From: Armatimonadota bacterium
Lineage (GTDB): Bacteria; Armatimonadota; UBA10988
Direction of reading: 5' to 3'
Assembly: GCA_016235455.1 (NCBI GenBank)
Contig: JACRKZ010000067.1
Location: 1 to 64,000, forward strand
DNA: 64,000 nt
Shown here: positions 1 to 15,141 of the stretch, piece by piece
Position numbering within the stretch: position 1 is the stretch's first letter
How the letters are laid out: each line of letters opens with the position of its first letter
Notes under the pieces: model-generated
The model's database searches: none
Seen by the model: only the letters and a program-made list of their open reading frames with translations
What the model was told of the DNA's origin: nothing
Made by a program: the position numbers and the translations under genes

Positions 1-1054
1 CGCGCAACTGGTCCGTGGCACGGGCCAGCGACACATAGCGCGACTGGATCTGCTGCACCCCGGCCGCGGCACCCAGCAGCGCGACGACGAAGAGCGCCAC
101 CAGGCTAATGAGCAGCTTGCCGCGCCGCTGCCATTGGGCCAACGCCTCGCTCTCGTCGACCTTGGTGATCAGGATCCAGGGGGTGCTCGGCACCTCGTGG
201 AGCGCGGCCAGGACGCGGACGCCGCTGTAATCGAGGCCGCGCACCGCGCCGCGCTGGCCGAGCACCGCCCTGACCGACGGCACCTCGGTGCTCGACAGCG
301 GGATCCGCAGCTTGACCGCCGCATCCTTGGCCCGCCGCAAACGGTTGAGGTAGAGCACGGACTCACCGTCGCGCCGCACCAGCAGCGTCTCGGCCGACCT
401 GCTGGCGGTGGGCCACCAGTTCACCGCGTTGAGCAGCAGATCGTCGGCGTCCGCCCACAGGACGAGCGCGCCGAGCGGGCCGCTCCCGGCCGCAACGCCG
501 TCGTAGACCGGCGCCACGAGCAGGAGGTAGGCTTGCTCGGAGTCTGCCGACCGCACCAAGTCGGACATGATGGGACGACGGGCGGCGAAGGCTTGCGCCA
601 GCGGCTCGCCCAGGTCGTTGTCGACGCGACGGTCGCGGCCAGAGACGCTTGCCACCGCTCGGCCGCGCGGGTCGACCAGGGCGCAGCGCGCGTAACCGTA
701 CTGAGTGATCAGTTCGGTCAGATACGACGTCACGCCAACCTCGGCCCGCTCGCTGAGCCGCGGCGAGCGCTCGCGCAGCGCTTCCCACAGCAGCGGCCCG
801 CGGCCGAACATGCCGGCGTCGGACAGCCGGTCATCGCGCCACTGCGTGGCTTGCCTGATCTTGAGTTGCGCGATGTTGTCCAAGTCGACCAGAACGCGCC
901 GTTGCTCCGACTCAGCCTGCCCGCGGTAGAGGGCGATGCCGGCCACCGCGGCCAGGAGCGCCAGGATAACCAGCGCCACCCAGTACGGACGAGGCTGCGC
1001 GACCGCAGTGGGTGCTGCGTCGGTTACGGCCCGCTCTGGGCTCGGCGCGCTCAT
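1..1054 (-). CDS. Membrane sensor protein, N-terminal part (runs off the left edge)
   Basis: The visible 351 codons read on the minus strand and leave the window before a stop. The protein has a short cytoplasmic lead, a membrane segment at about residues 24-42 (WVALVILALLAAVAGIAL), an extracytoplasmic region of about 270 residues, and a second membrane segment near residue 325 (LLISLVALFVVALLGAA). The loop has the look of a Cache/PAS-like extracellular sensor domain, with segments such as YGYARCALVDPRG and TPWILITKVDESEA. The output domain (histidine kinase, GGDEF or methyl-accepting) would lie past the edge, so the class cannot be named. The ATG at 1054 is the first possible start because an in-frame TAA lies four codons upstream. 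It follows secA on the same strand after a 99-bp gap. Confidence 0.75.
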   Translation of the reverse strand, partial: MSAPSPERAVTDAAPTAVAQPRPYWVALVILALLAAVAGIALYRGQAESEQRRVLVDLDNIAQLKIRQATQWRDDRLSDAGMFGRGPLLWEALRERSPRLSERAEVGVTSYLTELITQYGYARCALVDPRGRAVASVSGRDRRVDNDLGEPLAQAFAARRPIMSDLVRSADSEQAYLLLVAPVYDGVAAGSGPLGALVLWADADDLLLNAVNWWPTASRSAETLLVRRDGESVLYLNRLRRAKDAAVKLRIPLSSTEVPSVRAVLGQRGAVRGLDYSGVRVLAALHEVPSTPWILITKVDESEALAQWQRRGKLLISLVALFVVALLGAAAGVQQIQSRYVSLARATDQLR

Positions 1055-1153
1055 CTGCTGGCCTTAGACTCCAGCACACCCCCCGCGAGACGGCCCGTCA
1101 CGTGCCCGGCTCGCGCCGACGCCGACGGGTCGTCTCGCTCACTGTACATCCGC

Positions 1154-8809
<7,656 letters not shown>

Positions 8810-8894
8810 CGCGGTCTCCTCTTGAATGCAAACACGACAAACAGCGGCGCGGCTGACAGCCGATTCCGCCGGGGAAAGGGGGTACGCGAAGGGG

Positions 8895-9245
8895 TCAGAT
8901 CGTGGGTGGTCGCCAGAACCGGCTGAGGAAGCGCCGCGACTCGGGCACCGTGGGCCGCGCCTCGGCATGGAGCGCGAGGGTCAGCCGCGCCGAACCGTCG
9001 GCCGCGGCGCGCACCACGCTCCAGTAGCGCGTCGGCGCCGGCTGAGCGGTCACCGCCTCCGCACGCTTGGCGGCTGGCGCGGCGTCGATGGTACGCACAA
9101 TCGACGCGCCGGGCAGGCCGCTGGCCGAGCCGAGCACCACCGCCGCGGGCGCATGTGAGAACACCGCCAGCAAGCCCAGCAGCGCAATGACGCTGCGCTG
9201 AGCCTGCCGCCGATGCCACTCATGCTGCATGGTCGGGGCGTGCAT
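8895..9245 (-). CDS. Small secreted or membrane-anchored protein of unknown function
   Basis: About 116 residues with one hydrophobic segment near the N-terminus (SVIALLGLLAVFSHAPAAVVLG) that could be a signal peptide or anchor. It is followed by a short domain with no family I recognise, ending SRRFLSRFWRPPTI. It lies 85 bp upstream of secA on the same strand and may be cotranscribed with it. No clear ribosome binding site distinguishes the candidate starts: GTG at 9257, ATG at 9245 and ATG at 9230. The Lrp gene reads away on the other strand. A real gene is likely but not certain. Confidence 0.45.
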   Translation of the reverse strand: MHAPTMQHEWHRRQAQRSVIALLGLLAVFSHAPAAVVLGSASGLPGASIVRTIDAAPAAKRAEAVTAQPAPTRYWSVVRAAADGSARLTLALHAEARPTVPESRRFLSRFWRPPTI

Positions 9246-9395
9246 AGGTTCGTCCACTGCGTAGTGTACCCGAAGGCCGCTGGCGTGTCACGCGCCCCCA
9301 AACCCGGCGACGTAGGATGCGCTCCGGCACGGAGTTCGGGCTCCATGGGCCCGTCGCGCCGATGGCGCTCCGCCGAACCTCCGAACCGACCCCGT

Positions 9396-9424
9396 TTGAC
9401 GATCCACCTCGCGGGGCGTAAACT
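9396..9424 (+). promoter_or_regulatory. Sigma-70-type promoter for the Lrp/aminotransferase operon
   Basis: TTGACG (9396-9401) is followed after exactly 17 bp by TAAACT (9419-9424). Transcription would begin near 9431, giving a leader of about 37 nt before the Lrp start at 9468. Confidence 0.7.
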
Positions 9425-9467
9425 GAACAGCGCGAAGCGCGGCAGCCCCGCGCCATGGTGGCGATTG

Positions 9468-9962
9468 ATGACGGACGAACAGCGCAAGGAACTCCTCGAA
9501 ACCATCCAGGACGACCCCATGGTCGACCGGGCCGAGTTGGCCGTGCGGCTGGGCATGGATGCCGCGGAGACCCAGGCCGAGGTGCAGCGCCTCGAAGCCA
9601 ATGGCATGATCAAGGCCTATCGCGCCATCATCGACTGGGACCGGCTCGAAGACGCACCCATCTACGCGTTTGTCGACGTCCACGTCAAGCCCGAGCCCGA
9701 TTCGGGGTTCGATGCCATCGCCCGGCGCATCGCGTTGTTCGACGAGGTGCACTCGCTCTACCTGATCAGCGGCGGCAAGGACCTGCTGGTCGTGGTCGAG
9801 GGCGGCGACTTCAAGGAAGTCGCGCTCTTCGTGGCCGAGAAGCTCTCGCCGCTCAAGGGGGTGGAGAGCACCGGCACCAGCTTCGTGCTGCGCAAATACA
9901 AGAAGGACGGCGAGCTCCTGCTGAGCGCCACAGAGGACACGCGACTGGCCATTGCTCCCTAG
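9468..9962 (+). CDS. Lrp/AsnC family transcriptional regulator
   Basis: A 164-residue protein with the two parts of the family. The N-terminal winged helix runs to about residue 55 (LLETIQDDPMVDRAELAVRLG, then EVQRLEANGMIKAYRAIID). The C-terminal RAM ligand and oligomerisation domain is at about 65-145 (IYAFVDVHVKPEPDSGFDAIARRI, YLISGGKDLLVVVEG). Such proteins sense amino acids and form dimers to octamers. It precedes an aminotransferase in the same direction, a pairing seen in many bacteria, so control of that operon by an amino acid is likely. The start at 9468 fits the promoter at 9396-9424 and the usual family N-terminus. Upstream in-frame sequence lies within the promoter. Confidence 0.88.
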   Translation: MTDEQRKELLETIQDDPMVDRAELAVRLGMDAAETQAEVQRLEANGMIKAYRAIIDWDRLEDAPIYAFVDVHVKPEPDSGFDAIARRIALFDEVHSLYLISGGKDLLVVVEGGDFKEVALFVAEKLSPLKGVESTGTSFVLRKYKKDGELLLSATEDTRLAIAP

Positions 9963-10047
9963 CCACGACGTCGCCCGGCGACGTCGTGGCAGCACCGAGC
10001 AACGCGTTACTCTGCCTTGTCGATTTGCCCCTAGAATGGCCAGGACT

Positions 10048-11235
10048 ATGGATACGATGGTTTCCACCGACCGCCGCACCGGTCGCATCAGTCAGCTTGT
10101 CGCGGATCTGCCGCCGTCAGGCATCCGCCGCTTCTTCGATCTCGTCGAGCAGACCGAAGGCGTCATCAGCCTCGGCGTGGGCGAGCCCGATTTCGCCACG
10201 CCTTGGACCTTCTCCACCGCCGCCATCACCGCACTTGAGGTCGGCCGCACCAACTACACCTCCAACCTCGGTCTGCTGAGCCTGCGCAAAGGCATCGCCG
10301 CGCACCTCGACCGCCGCTACGGGGTCACCTACGACCCGCGCGGCGAGGTGCTGGTCACCGTCGGCGTGTCCGAAGCGCTGGACCTGGCCTGCCGCAGCAT
10401 CCTCGATCCCGGCGACGAGGTCATCATCATCGAGCCCTGCTTCGTCAGCTACGGCGCTACGGTCAAGCTGGCCTATGGCGTGCCGGTGGCCGTCAGCACC
10501 CACGCCGAAGACCACTTCGTGCCGCGTATCGAGGCCATCGAAGCCGCCATCAGCCCGCGCACGAGGGCCTTTCTGGTCAGCACCCCGAGCAACCCCACCG
10601 GCGCGGTCATCGGCCGGCAGCGGCTGCTGGAGATCAACGAACTCGCCGCCCAGCACGACCTGCTGGTCATCTCCGACGAGATCTACGACCGGCTGTCGTA
10701 TGGCCCCGAGGGCCACACCTGCTTCGCCAGCCTGCCCGGCGCGCGCGAGCGGACCATCCTGCTCAACGGCTTCTCCAAGGCCTATGCCATGACCGGCTGG
10801 CGCATCGGCTATGCCTGCGCGCCCGGCGACATCATCGGCGCGATGAACAAGGTGCATCAGTACTCGATGATGTGCGCCTCGATCATCAGCCAGGAAGCCG
10901 CGCTGGAAGCGCTCAAGCGTGGCGAACGGCATGTGCAGGACATGGTCAAGGCCTACAACCAGCGCCGACGCATGGTGGTCGACGGGTTCAACCGCATCGG
11001 GCTGACCTGCTTCGAGCCGCGCGGCGCGTTCTACACCTTCCCCTGCATTGAGTCTACTGGGCTGGATGAGGAGACCTTCTGCGAGCGACTGCTCAATGAG
11101 CAGAAGGTGGCTACCGTGCCCGGCAGCGCCTTTGGCGCCTGCGGCGCCGGCCACATCCGGGCCACCTACGCCGCGAGCATGGAGCAGTTGCGCGAGGCCC
11201 TGGCCCGCATCGAGCGGTTCGTGCAGAGCCTCTAG
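10048..11235 (+). CDS. PLP-dependent class I/II aminotransferase
   Basis: A 395-residue fold-type I aminotransferase of the AspC/PatA type, which moves an amino group between an amino acid and a 2-oxo acid. Visible landmarks are the N-terminal SLGVGEPDFATP, the TPSNPTGAV motif, SDEIYDRLSY (PLP ring-stacking and Asp region), and the Schiff-base lysine K244 in NGFSKAYAMTGWRIGYA. The substrate cannot be read from sequence. It follows the Lrp regulator by 85 bp and is followed after 8 bp by the PyrK-like gene. The ATG at 10048 has AGGA five bases upstream; an ATG at 10036 is also possible. Confidence 0.9.
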   Translation: MDTMVSTDRRTGRISQLVADLPPSGIRRFFDLVEQTEGVISLGVGEPDFATPWTFSTAAITALEVGRTNYTSNLGLLSLRKGIAAHLDRRYGVTYDPRGEVLVTVGVSEALDLACRSILDPGDEVIIIEPCFVSYGATVKLAYGVPVAVSTHAEDHFVPRIEAIEAAISPRTRAFLVSTPSNPTGAVIGRQRLLEINELAAQHDLLVISDEIYDRLSYGPEGHTCFASLPGARERTILLNGFSKAYAMTGWRIGYACAPGDIIGAMNKVHQYSMMCASIISQEAALEALKRGERHVQDMVKAYNQRRRMVVDGFNRIGLTCFEPRGAFYTFPCIESTGLDEETFCERLLNEQKVATVPGSAFGACGAGHIRATYAASMEQLREALARIERFVQSL

Positions 11236-11243
11236 GAGCCGAC

Positions 11244-12074
11244 ATGGGCGAGCATGTGGGTGCGTGGCAGGGACTGGCCACCATCACCGATCGTCGCGAC
11301 CTGGCACCGGGCTACTTCGCGCTGGATGTCCACTGCCCGGCCATCGCCGCGGGCGCTCAGCCGGGCGGGTTCGCGCACATCCTGGTCGAAGGGCGGGACC
11401 TCTGCCTGCGTCGGCCCATCTCTTTCTTCGGCGTCGAGGGCGACATCGTCACGCTGGTCGTCGGCATCCACGGCGCGGGCACCGCATGGCTCGCCGCGCG
11501 GCAGCCGGGCGACAGTCTGGACCTGCTGGGCCCGTTAGGCGGCCGCACCTTGAGTTTGGCCGCGGGGGCTTCCCGCGTGGCGCTGGTCGGGGGTGGCGTG
11601 GGCATCCCGCCGCTACGCTTCCTGGCCGCCCGCTGTGTGGCATCGGCGCCCCAACTGGTGGCCTTCATCGGCGCGCGCTCGGCCGAGCGGCTGCTGGGCG
11701 CGGCCGAGTTCGCCGCACTGGGCTGCCAGGTGGTGGTCAGCACCGACGACGGATCGGCGGGCTTCCGCGGCACGGTGGTCAGCGCGCTCGACGAGTATGC
11801 CGAACAGACGCCCGTGGACCAGGTCATCGCCTGCGGCCCGACGCCGATGATGCGCGCGGCGGCCGAGTGGGCGGCGCGGCGCGGCCTGCCCTGCCAGGTC
11901 TGCCTGGAGGCGCGCATGGCCTGTGGCGTGGGCGCCTGCCTGTCGTGCGTCATCGAGACCACCGCGCCGGGCTTCCGCCAGTACCAGCGCGTCTGCCACG
12001 AGGGACCCGTGTTCGACGGCGCCGAAGTGGTCTGGGAACGGCTCTCACCGCTCTGTTCGCAGCCGGCGGGGTGA
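11244..12074 (+). CDS. pyrK: Dihydroorotate dehydrogenase electron-transfer subunit PyrK-like, FAD/2Fe-2S
   Basis: A 276-residue member of the ferredoxin reductase-like PyrK family. PyrK carries electrons from dihydroorotate oxidation in PyrD to NAD+. The N-terminal FAD barrel has CLRRPISFFG at about 53-62. The nucleotide-binding half has LVGGGVGIPPLRFLA and ACGPTPMMRAAA. The C-terminal iron-sulphur motif ACGVGACLSCVI, followed by a fourth Cys in RVCHEGPVF, is complete. AGGAG precedes the ATG at a normal distance. No pyrD is adjacent, so its partner must be elsewhere, or it serves another oxidoreductase such as a homologue used with amino-acid catabolism. Confidence 0.8.
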   Translation: MGEHVGAWQGLATITDRRDLAPGYFALDVHCPAIAAGAQPGGFAHILVEGRDLCLRRPISFFGVEGDIVTLVVGIHGAGTAWLAARQPGDSLDLLGPLGGRTLSLAAGASRVALVGGGVGIPPLRFLAARCVASAPQLVAFIGARSAERLLGAAEFAALGCQVVVSTDDGSAGFRGTVVSALDEYAEQTPVDQVIACGPTPMMRAAAEWAARRGLPCQVCLEARMACGVGACLSCVIETTAPGFRQYQRVCHEGPVFDGAEVVWERLSPLCSQPAG

Positions 12075-12156
12075 GTCGGTCAAGGAAAGTGCAACATCAC
12101 AAAGCGGACAAGGCACCCCTATCTAGGGCATAATGCCAGAAGTGAAGGGACGGACG

Positions 12157-12897
12157 ATGAACGAGTACAACGTCTACAGCTCGCGGCCGGAACAGAGCGG
12201 GGCCATGGCCGCCGCGCTCGGCGGGCGCCTGCCGTTTGTGCAGAAGGTCTACGCCCTGTTCATGCTGGGCATTCTGACCACCATCGGCGCGGGCGCCATG
12301 CTCTTTGCCGGGCCGAGTGAAGCGGTGACCGTGGGCGAGCGCACCATCCATGTGCCGTTGGCCCTGGCCGCGGTGGCCAACGCCTATATCGGCGTCCTCA
12401 TCGCGTTCATCGTCAGCTTCTTCATCGCGCGAGCGGTGTGGCGGGTGGCGGGCCTCAACGTGCTGATGATGCTGGTGTTCTGCGCGATTACCGGGCTCAT
12501 GATCACCCCGCGCGTGTTCATCGCCACCATCGCCGATGGCCCCGGCACGGTCGCCATGGCCGGCGCGATGACCGCGATCACGTTCGGCACGCTGACGCTC
12601 TATGCGTTCATCAGCCGCCGCAACTTCAGCTTCCTCGGCGCCGGGCTGAATATGGCGCTGTGGGGGCTGATCATCGGCGGGCTGCTCAACGGCCTGTTCT
12701 TCCACTCGCCGTTTACGCACTACCTGATGGCCTGGTTCGGCGTGGTCATCTTCGGTGGCTACGTGCTGTATGACACCAGCGTCATCCTGCGCGAACTCGA
12801 CGAGCAGGACTACACCGGCGGCGCGCTGCGGCTGTATCTGGACGCGGTGAACCTGTTCCTGACCATCCTCAGTCTGCTGAGTGGCCGCCGCGACTGA
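12157..12897 (+). CDS. Bax inhibitor-1/YccA family multi-pass membrane protein
   Basis: A 246-residue protein with about seven hydrophobic helices after a short N-terminal soluble segment. Family features include FVQKVYALFMLGI in the first helix, GLMITPRVF, the TAITFGTLTLYAFISRRNFSFLG block, and the C-terminal VVIFGGYVLYDTSVILR followed by a region ending AVNLFLTILSLLSGRRD. BI-1 family members act in calcium leak and membrane stress; bacterial roles are poorly defined. The ATG at 12157 is chosen over 12133 because AAGGGA lies six bases before it. It ends just before an inverted-repeat structure facing the convergent YcxB-like gene. Confidence 0.85.
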   Translation: MNEYNVYSSRPEQSGAMAAALGGRLPFVQKVYALFMLGILTTIGAGAMLFAGPSEAVTVGERTIHVPLALAAVANAYIGVLIAFIVSFFIARAVWRVAGLNVLMMLVFCAITGLMITPRVFIATIADGPGTVAMAGAMTAITFGTLTLYAFISRRNFSFLGAGLNMALWGLIIGGLLNGLFFHSPFTHYLMAWFGVVIFGGYVLYDTSVILRELDEQDYTGGALRLYLDAVNLFLTILSLLSGRRD

Positions 12898-12911
12898 GCT
12901 GGTCCACAACA

Positions 12912-13009
12912 CAAGATCAAGGACCCGTTGACCGGGATGCCGTGGTGCCGGTGAGCTACCGACAGACGGTGAGGGTGTGAGGCACCTGGTCGGCGGGTCC
13001 TTGTTCTTG
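12912..13009. other. Long inverted repeat with internal stems between convergent genes
   Basis: Arms 12912-12933 and 12988-13009 pair over 22 positions with about three mismatches; the core is CAAGANCAAGGACCCG. Inside, GGTGCC (12944-12949) pairs with GGCACC (12981-12986), and CGGT (12949-12952) with ACCG (12958-12961) around GAGCT. It may be a bidirectional terminator or a structured RNA. There is no T-run typical of an intrinsic terminator immediately after either arm. Confidence 0.5.
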
Positions 13010-13015
13010 GGCGGC

Positions 13016-13624
13016 TCAGCCCAGCCGCTCGTAGCGACAGTTGGCCTGCGCCAAGGCCCGCACCTGCTCGGTCTGCTCGTCGGTCAGGCAGCGCTTGGGC
13101 AGCAGGTGGAAGAGGTTCGCCTGGGGGAAGACCAGGAACCCGTCGGGGCTCTCCAGCACGCGCTGGATGGCCGGCCAGCCCAGGCGGCCGTCGGCGTCCG
13201 GTCGCACCATCAGCACGCCATCCTCGCTGACCGTCCAGCTCCGCTCGTGCCGCCAGGCATCATCACGCCGGAGCATCCGCGCGGCAAGCAGGCGATAGAG
13301 CAGCCGCACATAGCCGGCCAGGAAGACCCCCATCACCACGTAAAAGGTGAGCAGCGCGATGCTGCCGGAGACCACCGCCATGAGCGCGCCCAGGCCGAAC
13401 AGAGCGGCCAGGCCCGCGCGCGACCGGCGCAGCGCGCCATGCCGACGATAGAACAGCAAGACCTTGGTCAGGTCGGCCTCGGTGTAGCTGAACGTCACCT
13501 CCACCGCGTCCTCACCGGCGGCGTGGGCGCGCAGGCGCGCGACACCCTCGGTGCCCGGCCCGAAGGCCACGCGCTCAGCACCAGTCACATCCACGCTCAG
13601 GCTGTCGTCGGGCCGTAGATCCAT
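13016..13624 (-). CDS. YcxB-like membrane protein, copy 1
   Basis: A 202-residue protein. The N-terminal beta-type segment (AVEVTFSYTEADL) is followed by two hydrophobic helices at about 80-125 (LAALFGLGALMAVVSG and LTFYVVMGVFLAGYV). The C-terminal domain has SWTVSEDGVLMVRPDADGRLGW and FHLLPKRCLTDEQTEQVR, the pattern of the YcxB family (PF14317 type). Function unknown. It is a paralogue of the gene at 13846-14433: both share the W.(I/V)S(E/D)DG(V/I)(L/M) and LP.RCL..EQ.E.VR.LAQA.(C/T)RY signatures. The ATG at 13624 is favoured over the longer in-frame upstream extension, which overlaps the GNAT remnant on the other strand. Confidence 0.65.
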   Translation of the reverse strand: MDLRPDDSLSVDVTGAERVAFGPGTEGVARLRAHAAGEDAVEVTFSYTEADLTKVLLFYRRHGALRRSRAGLAALFGLGALMAVVSGSIALLTFYVVMGVFLAGYVRLLYRLLAARMLRRDDAWRHERSWTVSEDGVLMVRPDADGRLGWPAIQRVLESPDGFLVFPQANLFHLLPKRCLTDEQTEQVRALAQANCRYERLG

Positions 13625-13687
13625 GGTTCCCACCAGCGCGGAGGACTGTCGGCCAGTGGCCAATCCGTCGCCCGGAGCATCGGGTCG

Positions 13688-13763
13688 ATGGCCTATCAGA
13701 TTCGCGCCTATACCGAAGCCGACCGCGCCGCGCTCAAGGATATCACTCGCGAGGCGTTCGGTG
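13688..13763 (+). pseudogene. Remnant of GNAT acetyltransferase (first 25 codons only)
   Basis: The segment 13670-13763 matches 14481-14574 over 94 bp with four differences. It carries the same first 25 residues as the intact acetyltransferase at 14499, up to REAFG. After that the reading frame runs on into unrelated sequence. The distance to the divergent YcxB-like gene (about 64 bp) matches that of the intact pair (about 66 bp), so the whole divergent unit seems to have been duplicated and one GNAT copy lost. Confidence 0.8.
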
Positions 13764-13845
13764 AGCTTCCGCCAGACTGTGATGGTACGCCGCGCCTGAT
13801 CAGCACGTCCTCTTGCGTGGGTCAGCGACCAGACTTGACCTGGGC

Positions 13846-14433
13846 CTACGCCGCGGCGCCGCCTTCGCCGGGCCTGGCCGGTGGACGCCGGGCGGCACAT
13901 CTGTAGCGAGTGTGGGCCTGAGCAAGGGACCGCACCCGCTCCGCCTGCTCCGCGCTCAGACAGCGCGTCGGAAGCACGAGTGCGTCAGGGGTCCTGATCA
14001 GGAAGACGCCGCCGCCCTCAACAACGTCCTTGACCTGCGACCACGGCGTCCGCCCGGGCTCGGGCTGCTGAACCATGATCCCGTCGTCGCTGATCACCCA
14101 GAATGCGGGCTGGCGCCAAGCCTCGTCCGCACGTAGCACATAGCGGGCCAGCCAAGCGATCACCAGGTCGAAGCCGAGCAGGAGGCCGCCGCAAAGCAGC
14201 AACTCGGCGCCATTGACCAACCTGGCCAGAGCCGAGAGCGCCGGCCAGCACAGGAGTTGGCTGGCCGCGCGGTACGCAGACGCCACGCCGATGCCGATCA
14301 CCGCCCAGCGGCGCCAACTGTGCCGGTAGTCCAGCACGCCTGCCGCCACCAGCTCATCCTCAGCATAGTGCACTTCCACGGCCACCGGCAGGAACATGCC
14401 GGACGACCATCTGCTCTGGCCTTGACCGCTCAT
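13846..14433 (-). CDS. YcxB-like membrane protein, copy 2
   Basis: A 195-residue paralogue of the protein at 13016-13624. The N-terminus has VEVHYAEDELVAAG. Two hydrophobic segments follow at roughly 45-100 (WAVIGIGVASAYRAASQLL and LLLCGGLLLGFDLVIAWLA). The C-terminal part has FWVISDDGIMVQQPEPG and LVLPTRCLSAEQAERVRSLAQ. The last 15 residues are rich in Pro, Arg and Gly. GGGAG lies about six bases before the ATG at 14433; a GTG one codon earlier is less likely. Function unknown. It diverges from the GNAT gene with 65 bp between the starts. Confidence 0.65.
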   Translation of the reverse strand: MSGQGQSRWSSGMFLPVAVEVHYAEDELVAAGVLDYRHSWRRWAVIGIGVASAYRAASQLLCWPALSALARLVNGAELLLCGGLLLGFDLVIAWLARYVLRADEAWRQPAFWVISDDGIMVQQPEPGRTPWSQVKDVVEGGGVFLIRTPDALVLPTRCLSAEQAERVRSLAQAHTRYRCAARRPPARPGEGGAAA

Positions 14434-14498
14434 CACACGCTCCCGTGCAGAGGACTAGCCTCGCACCCGTCCAATAGCTTGCCCGGAGTATCGGGTCG

Positions 14499-15002
14499 AT
14501 GGCCTACCAGATTCGCGCCTACACCGAAGCCGACCGCGCCGCGCTCAAGGATATCACTCGCGAAGCGTTCGGTGTCGCCAGCCTGGACCGCATGTGCGAG
14601 GAGCGCTGGGGCCAGCTGGGCGGCACGCCCTGGTGGCAGCGCAAGCAGGCCGCCATCGACGCCGACTGCGATGCCTATCCGCCGGGCATCTTCGTCGCCA
14701 CGAGCGACTCCGGCGAGGTGGTCGGGTTCATCACCTCGCGCCTGTGGCGCGAGGTGGCCACCGGCTGGATCGCCAACCTCGCCGTCCTGCCCGACCACCA
14801 GCGCCAGGGCCTGGCGCGCGCGCTGATGCAGGCCGCGCTCAACCATTTCCGGGAGCAGGGCATGACCCATGCCCGCATCGAGACGCTGGCCAGCAATGAG
14901 GCCGGCCAGCACCTGTATCCGGCGATGGGCTTCGAGGAACTGGCCCGGCAGATCCACTACACCATGGACCTGCGTGCCGTGGACACCGGGGAGGCGCAAT
15001 GA
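14499..15002 (+). CDS. GNAT family N-acetyltransferase
   Basis: A 167-residue single-domain acetyltransferase, which moves an acetyl group from acetyl-CoA to an amine. The N-terminal IRAYTEADRAAL is typical. The acetyl-CoA loop is at about 95-110 (NLAVLPDHQRQGLARAL), and the C-terminal block is HARIETLASNEAGQHLYPAMGF. The length is normal for RimI-like members; the substrate is unknown. Its first 94 bp (14481-14574, including 18 bp before the start) are repeated at 13670-13763. Confidence 0.88.
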   Translation: MAYQIRAYTEADRAALKDITREAFGVASLDRMCEERWGQLGGTPWWQRKQAAIDADCDAYPPGIFVATSDSGEVVGFITSRLWREVATGWIANLAVLPDHQRQGLARALMQAALNHFREQGMTHARIETLASNEAGQHLYPAMGFEELARQIHYTMDLRAVDTGEAQ

Positions 15003-15005
15003 CCG

Positions 15006-15094
15006 GGCGTCGCGCGTCAGGCGTTAGGCGTCGGGACCGTGCCCGGTTGGTGCTGGCCGTCGCCCACGCCTCACGCCCGACGCCCGACGCCCGC
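15006..15094. repeat. Intergenic inverted repeat of GGCGTNGGGCGT-type units
   Basis: The left arm (about 15006-15036) contains GCGTCAGGCGTTAGGCGTCGGG. The right arm (about 15063-15094) contains its near complement as CCTCACGCCCGACGCCCGACGC. The units are imperfect and reiterated. No coding potential is evident. It could act as a transcription boundary between the acetyltransferase and the kinase. Confidence 0.5.
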
Positions 15095-15141
15095 TTGACG
15101 CCAAGCCCGCCGTGACCGACCATCCCCCTCTGGAGGCGCCC

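Noticed and set aside
15006..15094. A CRISPR array
   Set aside because: Units are short, imperfect and unspaced, with no regular spacers and no cas genes.
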